Origin: an uncultured Collinsella sp.
GTDB lineage: Bacteria; Actinomycetota; Coriobacteriia; Coriobacteriales; Coriobacteriaceae
Direction of reading: 5' to 3'
NCBI GenBank assembly: GCA_905199225.1
Contig: CAJKFS010000058.1
Location: forward strand, 1 to 11,621
DNA: 11,621 nt
Each line of letters opens with the position of its first letter. Position 1 is the stretch's first letter. Of this stretch, positions 1 through 5,874 are shown piece after piece. The notes under the pieces were generated by a model that was given only the letters and a program-made list of their open reading frames with translations, was not told the origin of the DNA and did not search any database. The translations under genes and the position numbers were made by a program.

Positions 1-279
1 GTGGGCGGCGGTGCTGATTCGCAATATAGGTGGTGTCGAAAGGGCCTAGGACTCACCAACATCCCCATCTTTACCAAAGAGACTAGCCTTGCGTTCTTGA
101 ACTCTCCGACTCTCCTTTTGTAAACGAGATGCTTCACGACAGTTCGTCTAGCGCCTCTGGAGGGGTGACTACGAAGAGCCGGTCTGTGCCGTCAATTACG
201 TTGCCTGCTGCCGGCTGCTGCCTCATTAGAATCCGGCTGCAAATGGACCGCGGTGAGCATGCAAGATCGTGCCATAACG
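1..279. other. Accessory DNA without a recognisable intact gene
   Basis: No complete gene can be supported here. Base composition is visibly less GC-rich than in the housekeeping genes to the right. Three short open stretches touch the left end. A + frame is open from base 1 to a TAA at 121-123. One - frame is open across 1-128. Another - frame reads about 33 charged, helix-like residues before a TAG at 46-48 and starts just inside another TAG at 148-150. None has a start with a ribosome binding site, and none matches a family I can name. The stretch is best read as debris or a gene end cut by the window, continuous with the gene fragments at 372-763. Confidence 0.4.
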
Positions 280-335
280 TGAGAAAAACTTGCAAGAATC
301 GCAAGTTCTTATCATCCCATGAGAAAAACTTGCAA
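280..335. repeat. 16-bp direct repeat pair, exactly 40 bp apart
   Basis: TGAGAAAAACTTGCAA occurs at 280-295 and again at 320-335. The first copy also forms a 7-bp hairpin, AACTTGC (287-293) with GCAAGTT (301-307). On the - strand that hairpin is followed by a T-rich run, so it could act as a weak terminator in that direction. The repeats lie just upstream of the ATPase tail, in the place of an operator or promoter region of that gene. That role is inference. Confidence 0.6.
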
Positions 336-371
336 ATTGGGGCGAGTGATGAGCGGCTGGACGGTTCTTGA

Positions 372-602
372 AAATCGAGATATCTCGAGAAGCTGATTGC
401 CTTTCGTGACATCCAAGTTACAGAGTCGACTGACGGGGAGGCGACGCGCAAGCGCGAGCTGCGTCCATTTGAGCTCAGGTCGCTCGAGAAGATTACCGGT
501 GGTTATGAGAAGATCATTATCGTTCGCCGGGGGAGCCATCCGACCGACATCGACGGCATCAAAATCGTCTCTGCAGTCGACTTCTTGATGGGTAGGCTTT
601 GA
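372..602 (+). pseudogene. C-terminal remnant of an AAA ATPase with DUF4143-type tail
   Basis: The + frame opens right after a TGA at 369-371 and runs 76 codons to TGA at 600-602. It has no start codon or ribosome binding site of its own. The translation carries the pattern that closes AAA+/DUF4143 ATPases of gut bacteria: an IQV strand, then TRKRELRPFELRSL, then the YEKIIIVRRG strand, and at the very end DGIKIVSAVDFLMGRL. Intact members are about 400 residues, so the Walker A/B domain and most of the protein are missing. These ATPases are common in mobile and accessory loci; their biochemical role is poorly defined. The fragment should be inactive. Its 3' end faces the truncated nucleotidyltransferase 20 bp away, which suggests a recombination or deletion scar. 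Family assignment rests on motif memory, not a search. Confidence 0.6.
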
Positions 603-622
603 GCTTAGGGTGTTCTGTGGGT

Positions 623-763
623 TTATGGACACTTTGGCAGCGAGATTGCCTGCCTGTAGGCAAATTCCGCCCAGGACCCGATGACGATAACGTGGTCGAT
701 GCACCCTGCTTCCTCGACTAGGTCGAGTACTTTTAAGAAGGCTCGTTGCTGCTCAGTCAACAT
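623..763 (-). pseudogene. N-terminal remnant of a GSW-motif nucleotidyltransferase (toxin-like)
   Basis: A 46-codon reading frame starts at an ATG (763-761) with a good GGGAGG ribosome binding site and ends at 623. It opens with a helix (MLTEQQRAFLKVLDLVEEAG) followed by HVIVIGSWAEFAYRQA. This is the start of the nucleotidyltransferase fold used by AbiEii-like and related proteins, in which a GS motif precedes the metal-binding acidic pair. The downstream DxD-like motif, the third acidic residue and the whole C-terminal domain are absent. Homology appears to stop around bases 625-640 and the frame then runs into unrelated sequence. Its start overlaps the end of the 103-aa gene by 11 bases, the usual coupled arrangement of toxin-antitoxin-like pairs. 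The product should be non-functional. Confidence 0.6.
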
Positions 764-1064
764 TCGGCACCCTCCCCAACGCACGTATGATTTGCTTTTG
801 AGATTGCTTCTGTTCTCTGATGGCGGCCGCAAGAGCCCTTCGGCGTTCGATTTTGGCTCGCAGCTCATCAACCTCTTTAGCAGGGACATAGTCACTTTTG
901 ACCTTGTCGCCAACTCGATAGTTGAGATAACAGCATTCGTGGCCCTTTATGTTTCGCATGCGGATGCTGCCCTTTGGAAGGAGGCAAATCTCCTGCTCCA
1001 TGAGGTTGAGGAGGCGCCTCGAACGTGCGTATTCCTCTTCCAGGACATCTTCTAAGACGGACAC
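753..1064 (-). CDS. Toxin-antitoxin-style partner protein (orphan), 103 aa
   Basis: I chose a GTG start at 1064-1062 because AAGGGAGG lies a few bases upstream. A longer in-frame ATG at 1163 would run through AT-rich promoter-like DNA. The product is charged and largely helical: an N-terminal helix (LEDVLEEEYARSRRLLNLME, residues 4-23), then a small beta unit at residues 29-60 (LPKGSIRMRNIKG, then CYLNYRVGDKVKSDYV), then a basic helix rich in Lys and Arg (64-97). The 'PKGS-I-KG-YYL-R-GDKVKS-Y' pattern is a recurring small-protein family next to nucleotidyltransferase genes. I infer an antitoxin or nucleic-acid-binding partner; no function is demonstrated. It overlaps the following nucleotidyltransferase fragment, so the partner is broken while this gene is intact. 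An inverted repeat ~20 bp upstream may be its own operator. Confidence 0.6.
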   Translation of the reverse strand: MSVLEDVLEEEYARSRRLLNLMEQEICLLPKGSIRMRNIKGHECCYLNYRVGDKVKSDYVPAKEVDELRAKIERRRALAAAIREQKQSQKQIIRALGRVPNVD

Positions 1065-1082
1065 GATGCCTCCCTTCTGAGT

Positions 1083-1126
1083 AGTTACCCAACAACATAT
1101 CAAAATTTTAAAAATGTAGGGTAACT
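1083..1126. promoter_or_regulatory. 8-bp inverted repeat, candidate operator of the 103-aa gene
   Basis: AGTTACCC (1083-1090) and GGGTAACT (1119-1126) form a perfect 8-bp inverted repeat around a 28-bp AT-rich spacer containing TTTTAAAA-type sequence. It sits directly upstream of the - strand start at 1064, where the promoter should be. Many toxin-antitoxin operons are repressed by the antitoxin binding such arms. That the neighbouring gene product binds here is inference. Confidence 0.45.
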
Positions 1127-1131
1127 CGGCG

Positions 1132-1151
1132 GTGTCCGCACGTGTCCGCAC
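1132..1151. repeat. Exact 10-bp tandem repeat GTGTCCGCAC x2
   Basis: Two head-to-tail copies of GTGTCCGCAC lie one helical turn apart, followed by GACATGTGACAC, which carries an inverted GTGTC/GACAC relation. The site lies between two divergent genes (1064, - and 1233, +), so it could be a shared regulatory site. There is no direct evidence for a binding protein. Confidence 0.4.
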
Positions 1152-1232
1152 GACATGTGACACTTAACCTGCCGCTCACCCTGTCGCGGCGGCAAGAGTC
1201 TGAACAACAATCCTCTAAGGAGTTCGATACCA

Positions 1233-1472
1233 ATGAGTGATAACACCAAGCATCTCGCAAAGAAGTGCGTCAAGGACGCGGGGCCGTGCCTTGCGCTGTG
1301 CGTAGCCGGCGCAGCGGTCGCGCTGCTGGCTGTTCTGGGGCCATTCGACGTGCTCCGAAGTGCCAGTTCCCTGCACGTTTGCATGGCCCTTGCCGGCGCC
1401 ATGATGACCGGCGGCGTGCTCGATCTGGTTTTTTGGGTGCTTGACCCGTTTGGATGGAAGAACGAGGGGTAA
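1233..1472 (+). CDS. Small two-helix membrane protein, unknown function, 79 aa
   Basis: The ATG is preceded by AAGGAG at a 10-11 base spacing. The protein has a short charged N-terminus (MSDNTKHLAKKCVKDAG), then a hydrophobic segment at about residues 18-38, a short polar turn (VLRSASS), and a second hydrophobic segment at about 48-70, ending in GWKNEG. This predicts a hairpin in the membrane with both ends cytoplasmic. I do not recognise the family. It stands alone, about 85 bp before the phosphoesterase and divergent from the toxin-antitoxin-like remnant. Codon use is GC-rich, like the core genes to the right and unlike the debris to the left, so the accessory patch seems to end just upstream. 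Confidence 0.65.
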   Translation: MSDNTKHLAKKCVKDAGPCLALCVAGAAVALLAVLGPFDVLRSASSLHVCMALAGAMMTGGVLDLVFWVLDPFGWKNEG

Positions 1473-1557
1473 GCCCTAAGGGATGGAAGGGCTGGAACGG
1501 TTAGCTTAGTAATCGTGCAGAATGCGGGCTAGCGACTTGCAGGGAAGTGGTGATCCG

Positions 1558-2283
1558 ATGACGGTCTATGTGACGGGCGATATTCACGGTGGGCTCGACA
1601 TGCAAAAGCTGCGCGACTGGGACCTTGGGGATAGTCTGACGAGTGATGACTATCTCATCGTCGCCGGCGACTTTGGCTTTCCGTGGGATTTCTCTGCCGA
1701 GGAGTGCGCCGATATCGCCTGGCTGGAGTCGCGCCCCTATACCGTGCTGTTCGTCGACGGCAACCACGAGCGTTTCGATCACTGGGCGGAGCGACCCATG
1801 GAGTTGTGGCACGGTGGGCTGACGCAGCGCCTGTCGGACACCTCGCCCATCCGGCGCCTGACGCGCGGCGAGGTTTTTGAGCTCGACGGCTCAGCGATCT
1901 TTACCATAGGCGGCGCCACGAGCGTGGATAAGGAATACCGCATTCCGTATTCCAGCTGGTGGCCGCAGGAGCTGCCGGACGAGCGCAACTTTGAGGAGGC
2001 GCGGGCAAAGCTCGACAGCGTGGGCTGGAAGGTCGACTACGTGATCACCCACACCTGCTCCACGCGCATGTTGTCGCCCACGCTCTATCCGGCGCCCGGC
2101 TGGAATTATCCCGATGTCGATCGACTCACCACGTTTTTTGACGAGCTGGAGGACCGTCTGGACTACAAGCGCTGGTACTACGGGCATTTTCATCGGGATA
2201 TCAACCCGGCCGAGCGCCATACCGTGCTCTACGACTGCATCGTTCGCCTGGGCGACGAACTCCAGCCCTGGGATGTTGCGTAG
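1558..2283 (+). CDS. Calcineurin-like metallophosphoesterase, 241 aa
   Basis: This is a two-metal phosphoesterase of the calcineurin-like superfamily; the substrate cannot be read from sequence. All metal-binding motifs are present: GDIHG (D8, H10), GDFG (D38), GNHE (N69, H70), THT (H165) and GHFH (H210, H212). A GGATSVDKEYR block (118-128) and SWWPQELP (133-140) follow a pattern usual in the Firmicutes and Actinobacteria branch of this family. There is no signal peptide or membrane segment, so it should be cytosolic. I chose the ATG at 1558 over one at 1522 because the fold begins immediately after it (MTVYVTGDIHGG) and GGTGATC, matching the 16S 3' end, lies just upstream. The upstream extension is unrelated to the fold. 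It is convergent with gluQ, with only 15 bp between the stop codons and no obvious terminator. Confidence 0.85.
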   Translation: MTVYVTGDIHGGLDMQKLRDWDLGDSLTSDDYLIVAGDFGFPWDFSAEECADIAWLESRPYTVLFVDGNHERFDHWAERPMELWHGGLTQRLSDTSPIRRLTRGEVFELDGSAIFTIGGATSVDKEYRIPYSSWWPQELPDERNFEEARAKLDSVGWKVDYVITHTCSTRMLSPTLYPAPGWNYPDVDRLTTFFDELEDRLDYKRWYYGHFHRDINPAERHTVLYDCIVRLGDELQPWDVA

Positions 2284-2298
2284 GGGTGGGGTGCCTGA

Positions 2299-3303
2299 TT
2301 ACTCAGCCGTTACGGTGATGTTCTCCCTGTGCTTGCGGATAACATCCCAGCTAAAATGCTCGACCAGCTGCTCGGCAGAGCGCGGCGTGGTGCCCGGCGC
2401 GATGCCCGTTTGCCCGGCGAGCCAGCCCAGCAGCGCTTCGGGCGTGCCAAAGCGGGCGCGGAGTTCGCCCAGGTCCAGATCGCGGTCTCGTTTGGAAAGG
2501 CGGCGGCCGTCCGGTGCCATGAGCAGCGGAATATGTGCGTAGTGCGGCGTGGGCAGTCCCAACAGGTGCTGCAGATAGATCTGACGCGGCGTGGACCCCA
2601 GCAGGTCGCATCCGCGCACGACCTCGGTGACGCCCATGGCAGCGTCGTCGACCACCACGGCTAGCTGATAGGCAAACACGCCGTCGCTGCGGCGCACCAA
2701 AAAGTCGCCGCACTCGGTGGCGAGTGCTTCGCATTGGGCGCCGTACGTGCGATCCACAAATTCGATCACGTCGTCTGGGAGGTCGTCGACGGTGGGCACG
2801 CGCAGACGTGTGGCCGGCGCGCGCAGGGCGCTGCGGCGGGCCACCTCCTCGGCCGAAAGACTTCGGCAGGCGCCACGGTAGATGGGCGTGCCGTCGCTCG
2901 CGTGCGGTGCACTCGCGGCGTGGAGCTCGGCGCGTGTGCAAAAGCAGGGATAGGTGAGGCCGGCGTCTTTCAGCCGGCGCAAGGCGCTCTCGTACAGGTC
3001 TAGGCGGTCGTGCTGGTAGTAGGGGCCTTCGTCCCACTCCAGCCCCAGCCAGGCCAGGTCGTCAATCAATTGGGCGGCAAGTTCGGGGCGCTTGCAGCGA
3101 TCGTCCAGGTCCTCAATGCGTAACACGATACTGCCGCCCTGGCCGCGGGCCGAAAGCCACGCGCATAGGCAGCTGAACACGTTGCCCAGGTGCATGCGGC
3201 CCGAGGGCGACGGGGCAAAGCGCCCCACGACGGGGGTGGGGGCGGCCGGCGTCGTTGGCGCGTCGGCGGCGGGTGTTGCTATGTTGCGTGCGTTGATGTC
3301 CAT
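2299..3303 (-). CDS. Glutamyl-Q tRNA(Asp) synthetase (GluQRS), 334 aa
   Basis: This is a class I synthetase-like enzyme that activates glutamate and attaches it to queuosine at the wobble base of tRNA(Asp). The HIGH-type motif is RFAPSPSGRMHLGN (28-41) and the KMSKS-type motif is RRLSKRD (267-273). Zinc ligands are visible as PCFC (C120, C122), Y142 and C146. LRIEDLDDR (61-69) is a typical family block. At about 334 residues it has the catalytic domain only and lacks the C-terminal anticodon-binding domain of GltX, which separates GluQRS from true glutamyl-tRNA synthetase. Residues 2-25 are an Ala/Pro/Thr-rich extension, because family members usually begin right at the VGRFAPSP strand. I chose the ATG at 3303. 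The longer frame to 3417 adds unconserved residues. No ribosome binding site precedes 3303, but a -10-like TATACT sits 7 bases upstream. Confidence 0.88.
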   Translation of the reverse strand: MDINARNIATPAADAPTTPAAPTPVVGRFAPSPSGRMHLGNVFSCLCAWLSARGQGGSIVLRIEDLDDRCKRPELAAQLIDDLAWLGLEWDEGPYYQHDRLDLYESALRRLKDAGLTYPCFCTRAELHAASAPHASDGTPIYRGACRSLSAEEVARRSALRAPATRLRVPTVDDLPDDVIEFVDRTYGAQCEALATECGDFLVRRSDGVFAYQLAVVVDDAAMGVTEVVRGCDLLGSTPRQIYLQHLLGLPTPHYAHIPLLMAPDGRRLSKRDRDLDLGELRARFGTPEALLGWLAGQTGIAPGTTPRSAEQLVEHFSWDVIRKHRENITVTAE

Positions 3304-3310
3304 GCGGACG

Positions 3311-3316
3311 AGTATA
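3311..3316 (-). promoter_or_regulatory. -10 box TATACT directly before gluQ (leaderless mRNA candidate)
   Basis: Reading the - strand, TATACT is followed by seven bases and then the gluQ ATG. A transcript started at the normal distance would begin at or next to the A of the start codon, and no Shine-Dalgarno sequence is present. Leaderless mRNAs are common in actinobacteria. The -35 position is not consensus-like. Confidence 0.45.
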
Positions 3317-3440
3317 GCGCGGGGCGCGGTGGGGGAGACGCTGCCGTGGCCTGCAAGTTGCTGAGGCCGCGCGTTGCGCGTGCCGGACCACCGGCTCGGC
3401 GCCTTAATCGTCGTCAATCAATCTAGCCCTCAAACGACAG

Positions 3441-3474
3441 AAACCCCGGCAGCTCTTCGCAACTGCCGGGGTTT
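3441..3474. terminator. Perfect 12-bp GC-rich hairpin, orphan terminator candidate
   Basis: AAACCCCGGCAG (3441-3452) pairs perfectly with CTGCCGGGGTTT (3463-3474) around a 10-base loop. Only three T's end the stem on either strand, so it is a weak intrinsic terminator candidate in both directions. No gene end lies next to it: gluQ starts 138 bp away and reads outward. It may be the leftover of a lost gene. The right arm also overlaps the palindrome TTTCCGCGGAAA (3472-3483). Confidence 0.5.
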
Positions 3475-3749
3475 CCGCGGAAAAGGGGGACATGATCCTC
3501 GAGCGGACGGCAAAGGGGCAAACCGTTTTCGCTCAACTGCTTTATGCCCCTCGCTCGCCGGCTTAATCGGCTCACGCCGCGCCCACACAAAGCCGCTACA
3601 CCTGTGATGGAGCTATGAAGTGGTATCTATTGCCGGAGCGGGCTATGCCAAGGAGTGTCCCAGATTGCCGGCAGATAAGGAACGTCCCCAGGTGCCGGCC
3701 GCGGGTGTGACTTTCGTCCCGTTTTGACGCTCCGCTGACCTAGATGTTC
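3475..3749. other. Intergenic DNA without a gene
   Basis: I find no supported coding region here. Short frames lack ribosome binding sites and sensible composition. It holds a GGGGCA (3515-3520)/TGCCCC (3545-3550) inverted pair and the degenerate 23-bp repeat described separately. A TTGACG at 3724-3729 resembles a -35 box but has no matching -10 at the proper distance. Confidence 0.5.
3650..3699. repeat. Imperfect 23-bp tandem repeat, 27-bp period
   Basis: The segments 3650-3672 and 3677-3699 match at 17 of 23 positions. Both begin AAGGA, carry GTCCC in the middle and end TGCCGGC. Repeats with the words GTCCC and TGCCGGC look like the scattered extragenic units of Collinsella-type genomes, which is recollection and untested here. 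Confidence 0.45.
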
Positions 3750-3778
3750 GTCACATGAACCCGCAAACGTGGGACAAT
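3750..3778 (+). promoter_or_regulatory. Candidate promoter of the DUF2207 gene
   Basis: GTCACA (3750-3755) and GACAAT (3773-3778) are separated by exactly 17 bp and resemble a sigma-70-type -35/-10 pair (four or more matches each). A start about seven bases on would give a leader of roughly 28 nt with AAAGGA as ribosome binding site before the ATG at 3813. Confidence 0.4.
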
Positions 3779-3812
3779 GACGCTACTGGTACCACAGACA
3801 AAGGATGTGCCT

Positions 3813-5759
3813 ATGAACGCCCCTGTTGCCCAGCCCTGTCGGCAGCGCCGCCTGTTTGCGCGGTTCGCTTCCGTCTGCGCACTCGTCGCGCTTGCGTTGT
3901 TGCTGCTGCCTGCCGTCGCGCACGCCGACGGCTACTCCATGAGCCAAACCTACATCGGCGCCACGGTTGAGGCCGATGGTTCGCTGACCGTTGTCGAGGG
4001 ACGCCAGTTCGATTTCGACGACGACATCAACGGCGTGTATTGGGATATCAATACAGGCTCTAACCAGCAAGGCGGCTCGGTGGTCGTCAATGTGCTGAGC
4101 GTCGAGGAAGACGACACTGCGTTTAACAAGGTCGACAGCGCAAACAAAGGCGACGACGGCGTTTACACGGTGGAGCAGTCCGACGACGGCGTAAGGATTA
4201 AGGTGTTCAGCCCTCACGAGAGCGGCGACAGCGCGATCTATTACGTGAGCTACACCATGACCGGTGCGGTTATGAACTGGGCCGATACCGCCGAGCTCTA
4301 CTGGAAGTTCGTGGGTGACGGCTGGTCTGCGGATTCCGACGATGTCGAGATGGAAGTGTACTTCGCAAATGCCGCTGCCGGGACGGCGGCCGTCAAGGGC
4401 GATAACTTCCGCGCATGGGGCCACGGCCCGCTGACGGGCGACGTATCGCTCGATGCGGACGAACCCATGGTCACCTACACCATTCCGTGCGTGCACGAGG
4501 GTGAGTTTGCCGAGGCACGCATCGCCTTCCCCAGCGACTGGGTGCCGCAGCTTGCCGCCTCGGGCGAAGAGCGCATGTCAACGATCCTGAGCGAAGAGAA
4601 GGAATGGGCCGACGAAGCTAACGCCCGCCGTGAGCACGCGCGTGCGGTTGCCGGCGCGATTGCCGTGATGTGTGTTGTTGTGGCGGTTGCCTATACCGGT
4701 GTAATCGTGATGCTCAAGCTGCGCAGGCCCAAGCCCAAGCCGCTCTTCCAGGACGAGTACTTCCGCGATGTGCCCTCCGCCGATCATCCCGCGGTGCTTG
4801 CAACTCTTATGAGCTGGAACGACGTGCCCGATCAGGCATATATCGCCACGCTGATGAAGCTGACCGACGACCGCGTGATCAAGCTGGAAGAAGCGACCGA
4901 GACCAAGAAGAAGGGTCTGCTCCGTCGCGAAAAAGAGGAGCAGACGTATCGCATCACAGTGACCGACGAGGCCTGGAAGGCTGCCAAGAAGGACGGCATC
5001 GACCGCGACGTACTCAAGGTCTTCTTCGCTGGCGTTAAGCCCGATAAGGACGGCGTCCGTTCACGCACGTTTAGCGAGCTGGAGGAGTACGCTAGCGAGC
5101 GCACCACATCTGTTGGCGACAAGCTCGAGGACTATCAGAGCACGGTTAAGGGCAAGCTGGAGGCGCGCGAGTTTATCGCATCGGATGGCACTATCGCGAT
5201 GGTGGCCGGCCTGGTTCTCGGCATCATCATTGTCTTTGGCATTCTGGGCTCTCTGATCTATACCGACTTTGCGGACGCCAACGTCGGCGCCGCTATGATC
5301 TCGATTCCCGTCACGATCGTGGGCTTTGTCCTGAGCTGCACCTTCCGCCGTTACACGCCGGAGGGCGCCGAGGTGGCGGCTCGCTGCAAGGCGCTCAAGC
5401 ATTGGCTCGAGGACTTTACGCGCCTGAAGGAGGCTATCCCCAGCGACCTGATCTTGTGGAACAAACTGCTGGTGATGGGCGTTGCCCTGGGCGTTTCGAA
5501 AGAAGTGCTGCGACAGCTGGCCGAGGCCGTGCCTGCGGACCTGCGCAACAGCGACGATTTCTACGACAACTACCCCTGCTACTGGTGGTATTACCATCAC
5601 TACGGCAACGAGTCTCCGCTCGATTCGTTCAACGATGTGTATCATGAGACCATCCGCGAGCTGGCTTCGAGTTCCGATAGCTCGAGCGGCGGCAGCGGCG
5701 GCGGCTTCTCTGGCGGCGGCGGTGGCGGCGTCGGCGGAGGCGGCGGCGGAACGTTCTAG
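3813..5759 (+). CDS. DUF2207 membrane protein with glycine-rich tail, 648 aa
   Basis: This is an exported membrane protein of the DUF2207 family, whose function is unknown. A signal peptide spans about residues 1-38 (basic RRLFARF, a hydrophobic core, then AVAHA before DG). An extracytoplasmic beta-rich domain follows (about 39-270; it includes NGVYWDI at 74-80 and ELYWKFVGDGW at 161-171). One membrane helix is at about 279-302, then a cytoplasmic region with coiled, charged stretches (for example ATETKKKGLLRREKEEQ). Two further helices lie at about 462-484 and 490-509. The conserved WNKLLVMGVALGV block is at 549-561, an aromatic run CYWWYYHHYG at 589-598, and a Ser/Gly-rich tail from 618 to the end. 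Such Gly tails are typical of the family. I chose the ATG at 3813 because AAAGGA precedes it and it opens a normal signal peptide; an ATG at 3777 lacks one. It appears to be a single-gene unit ended by the hairpin at 5936-5981. Confidence 0.85.
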   Translation: MNAPVAQPCRQRRLFARFASVCALVALALLLLPAVAHADGYSMSQTYIGATVEADGSLTVVEGRQFDFDDDINGVYWDINTGSNQQGGSVVVNVLSVEEDDTAFNKVDSANKGDDGVYTVEQSDDGVRIKVFSPHESGDSAIYYVSYTMTGAVMNWADTAELYWKFVGDGWSADSDDVEMEVYFANAAAGTAAVKGDNFRAWGHGPLTGDVSLDADEPMVTYTIPCVHEGEFAEARIAFPSDWVPQLAASGEERMSTILSEEKEWADEANARREHARAVAGAIAVMCVVVAVAYTGVIVMLKLRRPKPKPLFQDEYFRDVPSADHPAVLATLMSWNDVPDQAYIATLMKLTDDRVIKLEEATETKKKGLLRREKEEQTYRITVTDEAWKAAKKDGIDRDVLKVFFAGVKPDKDGVRSRTFSELEEYASERTTSVGDKLEDYQSTVKGKLEAREFIASDGTIAMVAGLVLGIIIVFGILGSLIYTDFADANVGAAMISIPVTIVGFVLSCTFRRYTPEGAEVAARCKALKHWLEDFTRLKEAIPSDLILWNKLLVMGVALGVSKEVLRQLAEAVPADLRNSDDFYDNYPCYWWYYHHYGNESPLDSFNDVYHETIRELASSSDSSSGGSGGGFSGGGGGGVGGGGGGTF

Positions 5760-5874
5760 CGAGCGCTTGCTTTGGGGTGGATCTTTCTGGGCGGTTGCCA
5801 GGGAAGATTCATCCCATTTTTGTGCATCGAAACGGGTCAAACTTTCCGCTGCGGATCTTCGCGCAAGGGGCAGT

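Noticed and set aside
280..335. CRISPR array
   Set aside because: There are only two copies of a 16-base word, no third unit and no cas gene.
312..704. A 130-codon frame on the - strand across the remnants
   Set aside because: It crosses both the ATPase tail and the nucleotidyltransferase fragment in wrong frames and matches neither.
753..1163. Longer version of the 103-aa gene from an ATG at 1163
   Set aside because: The added 33 residues come from AT-rich promoter-like DNA including the inverted repeat, and a GTG at 1064 has a near-ideal ribosome binding site.
3706..3756. CRP-like TGTGAC/GTCACA site
   Set aside because: The arms are about 39 bp apart, far from the 6-bp spacer of a CRP site.
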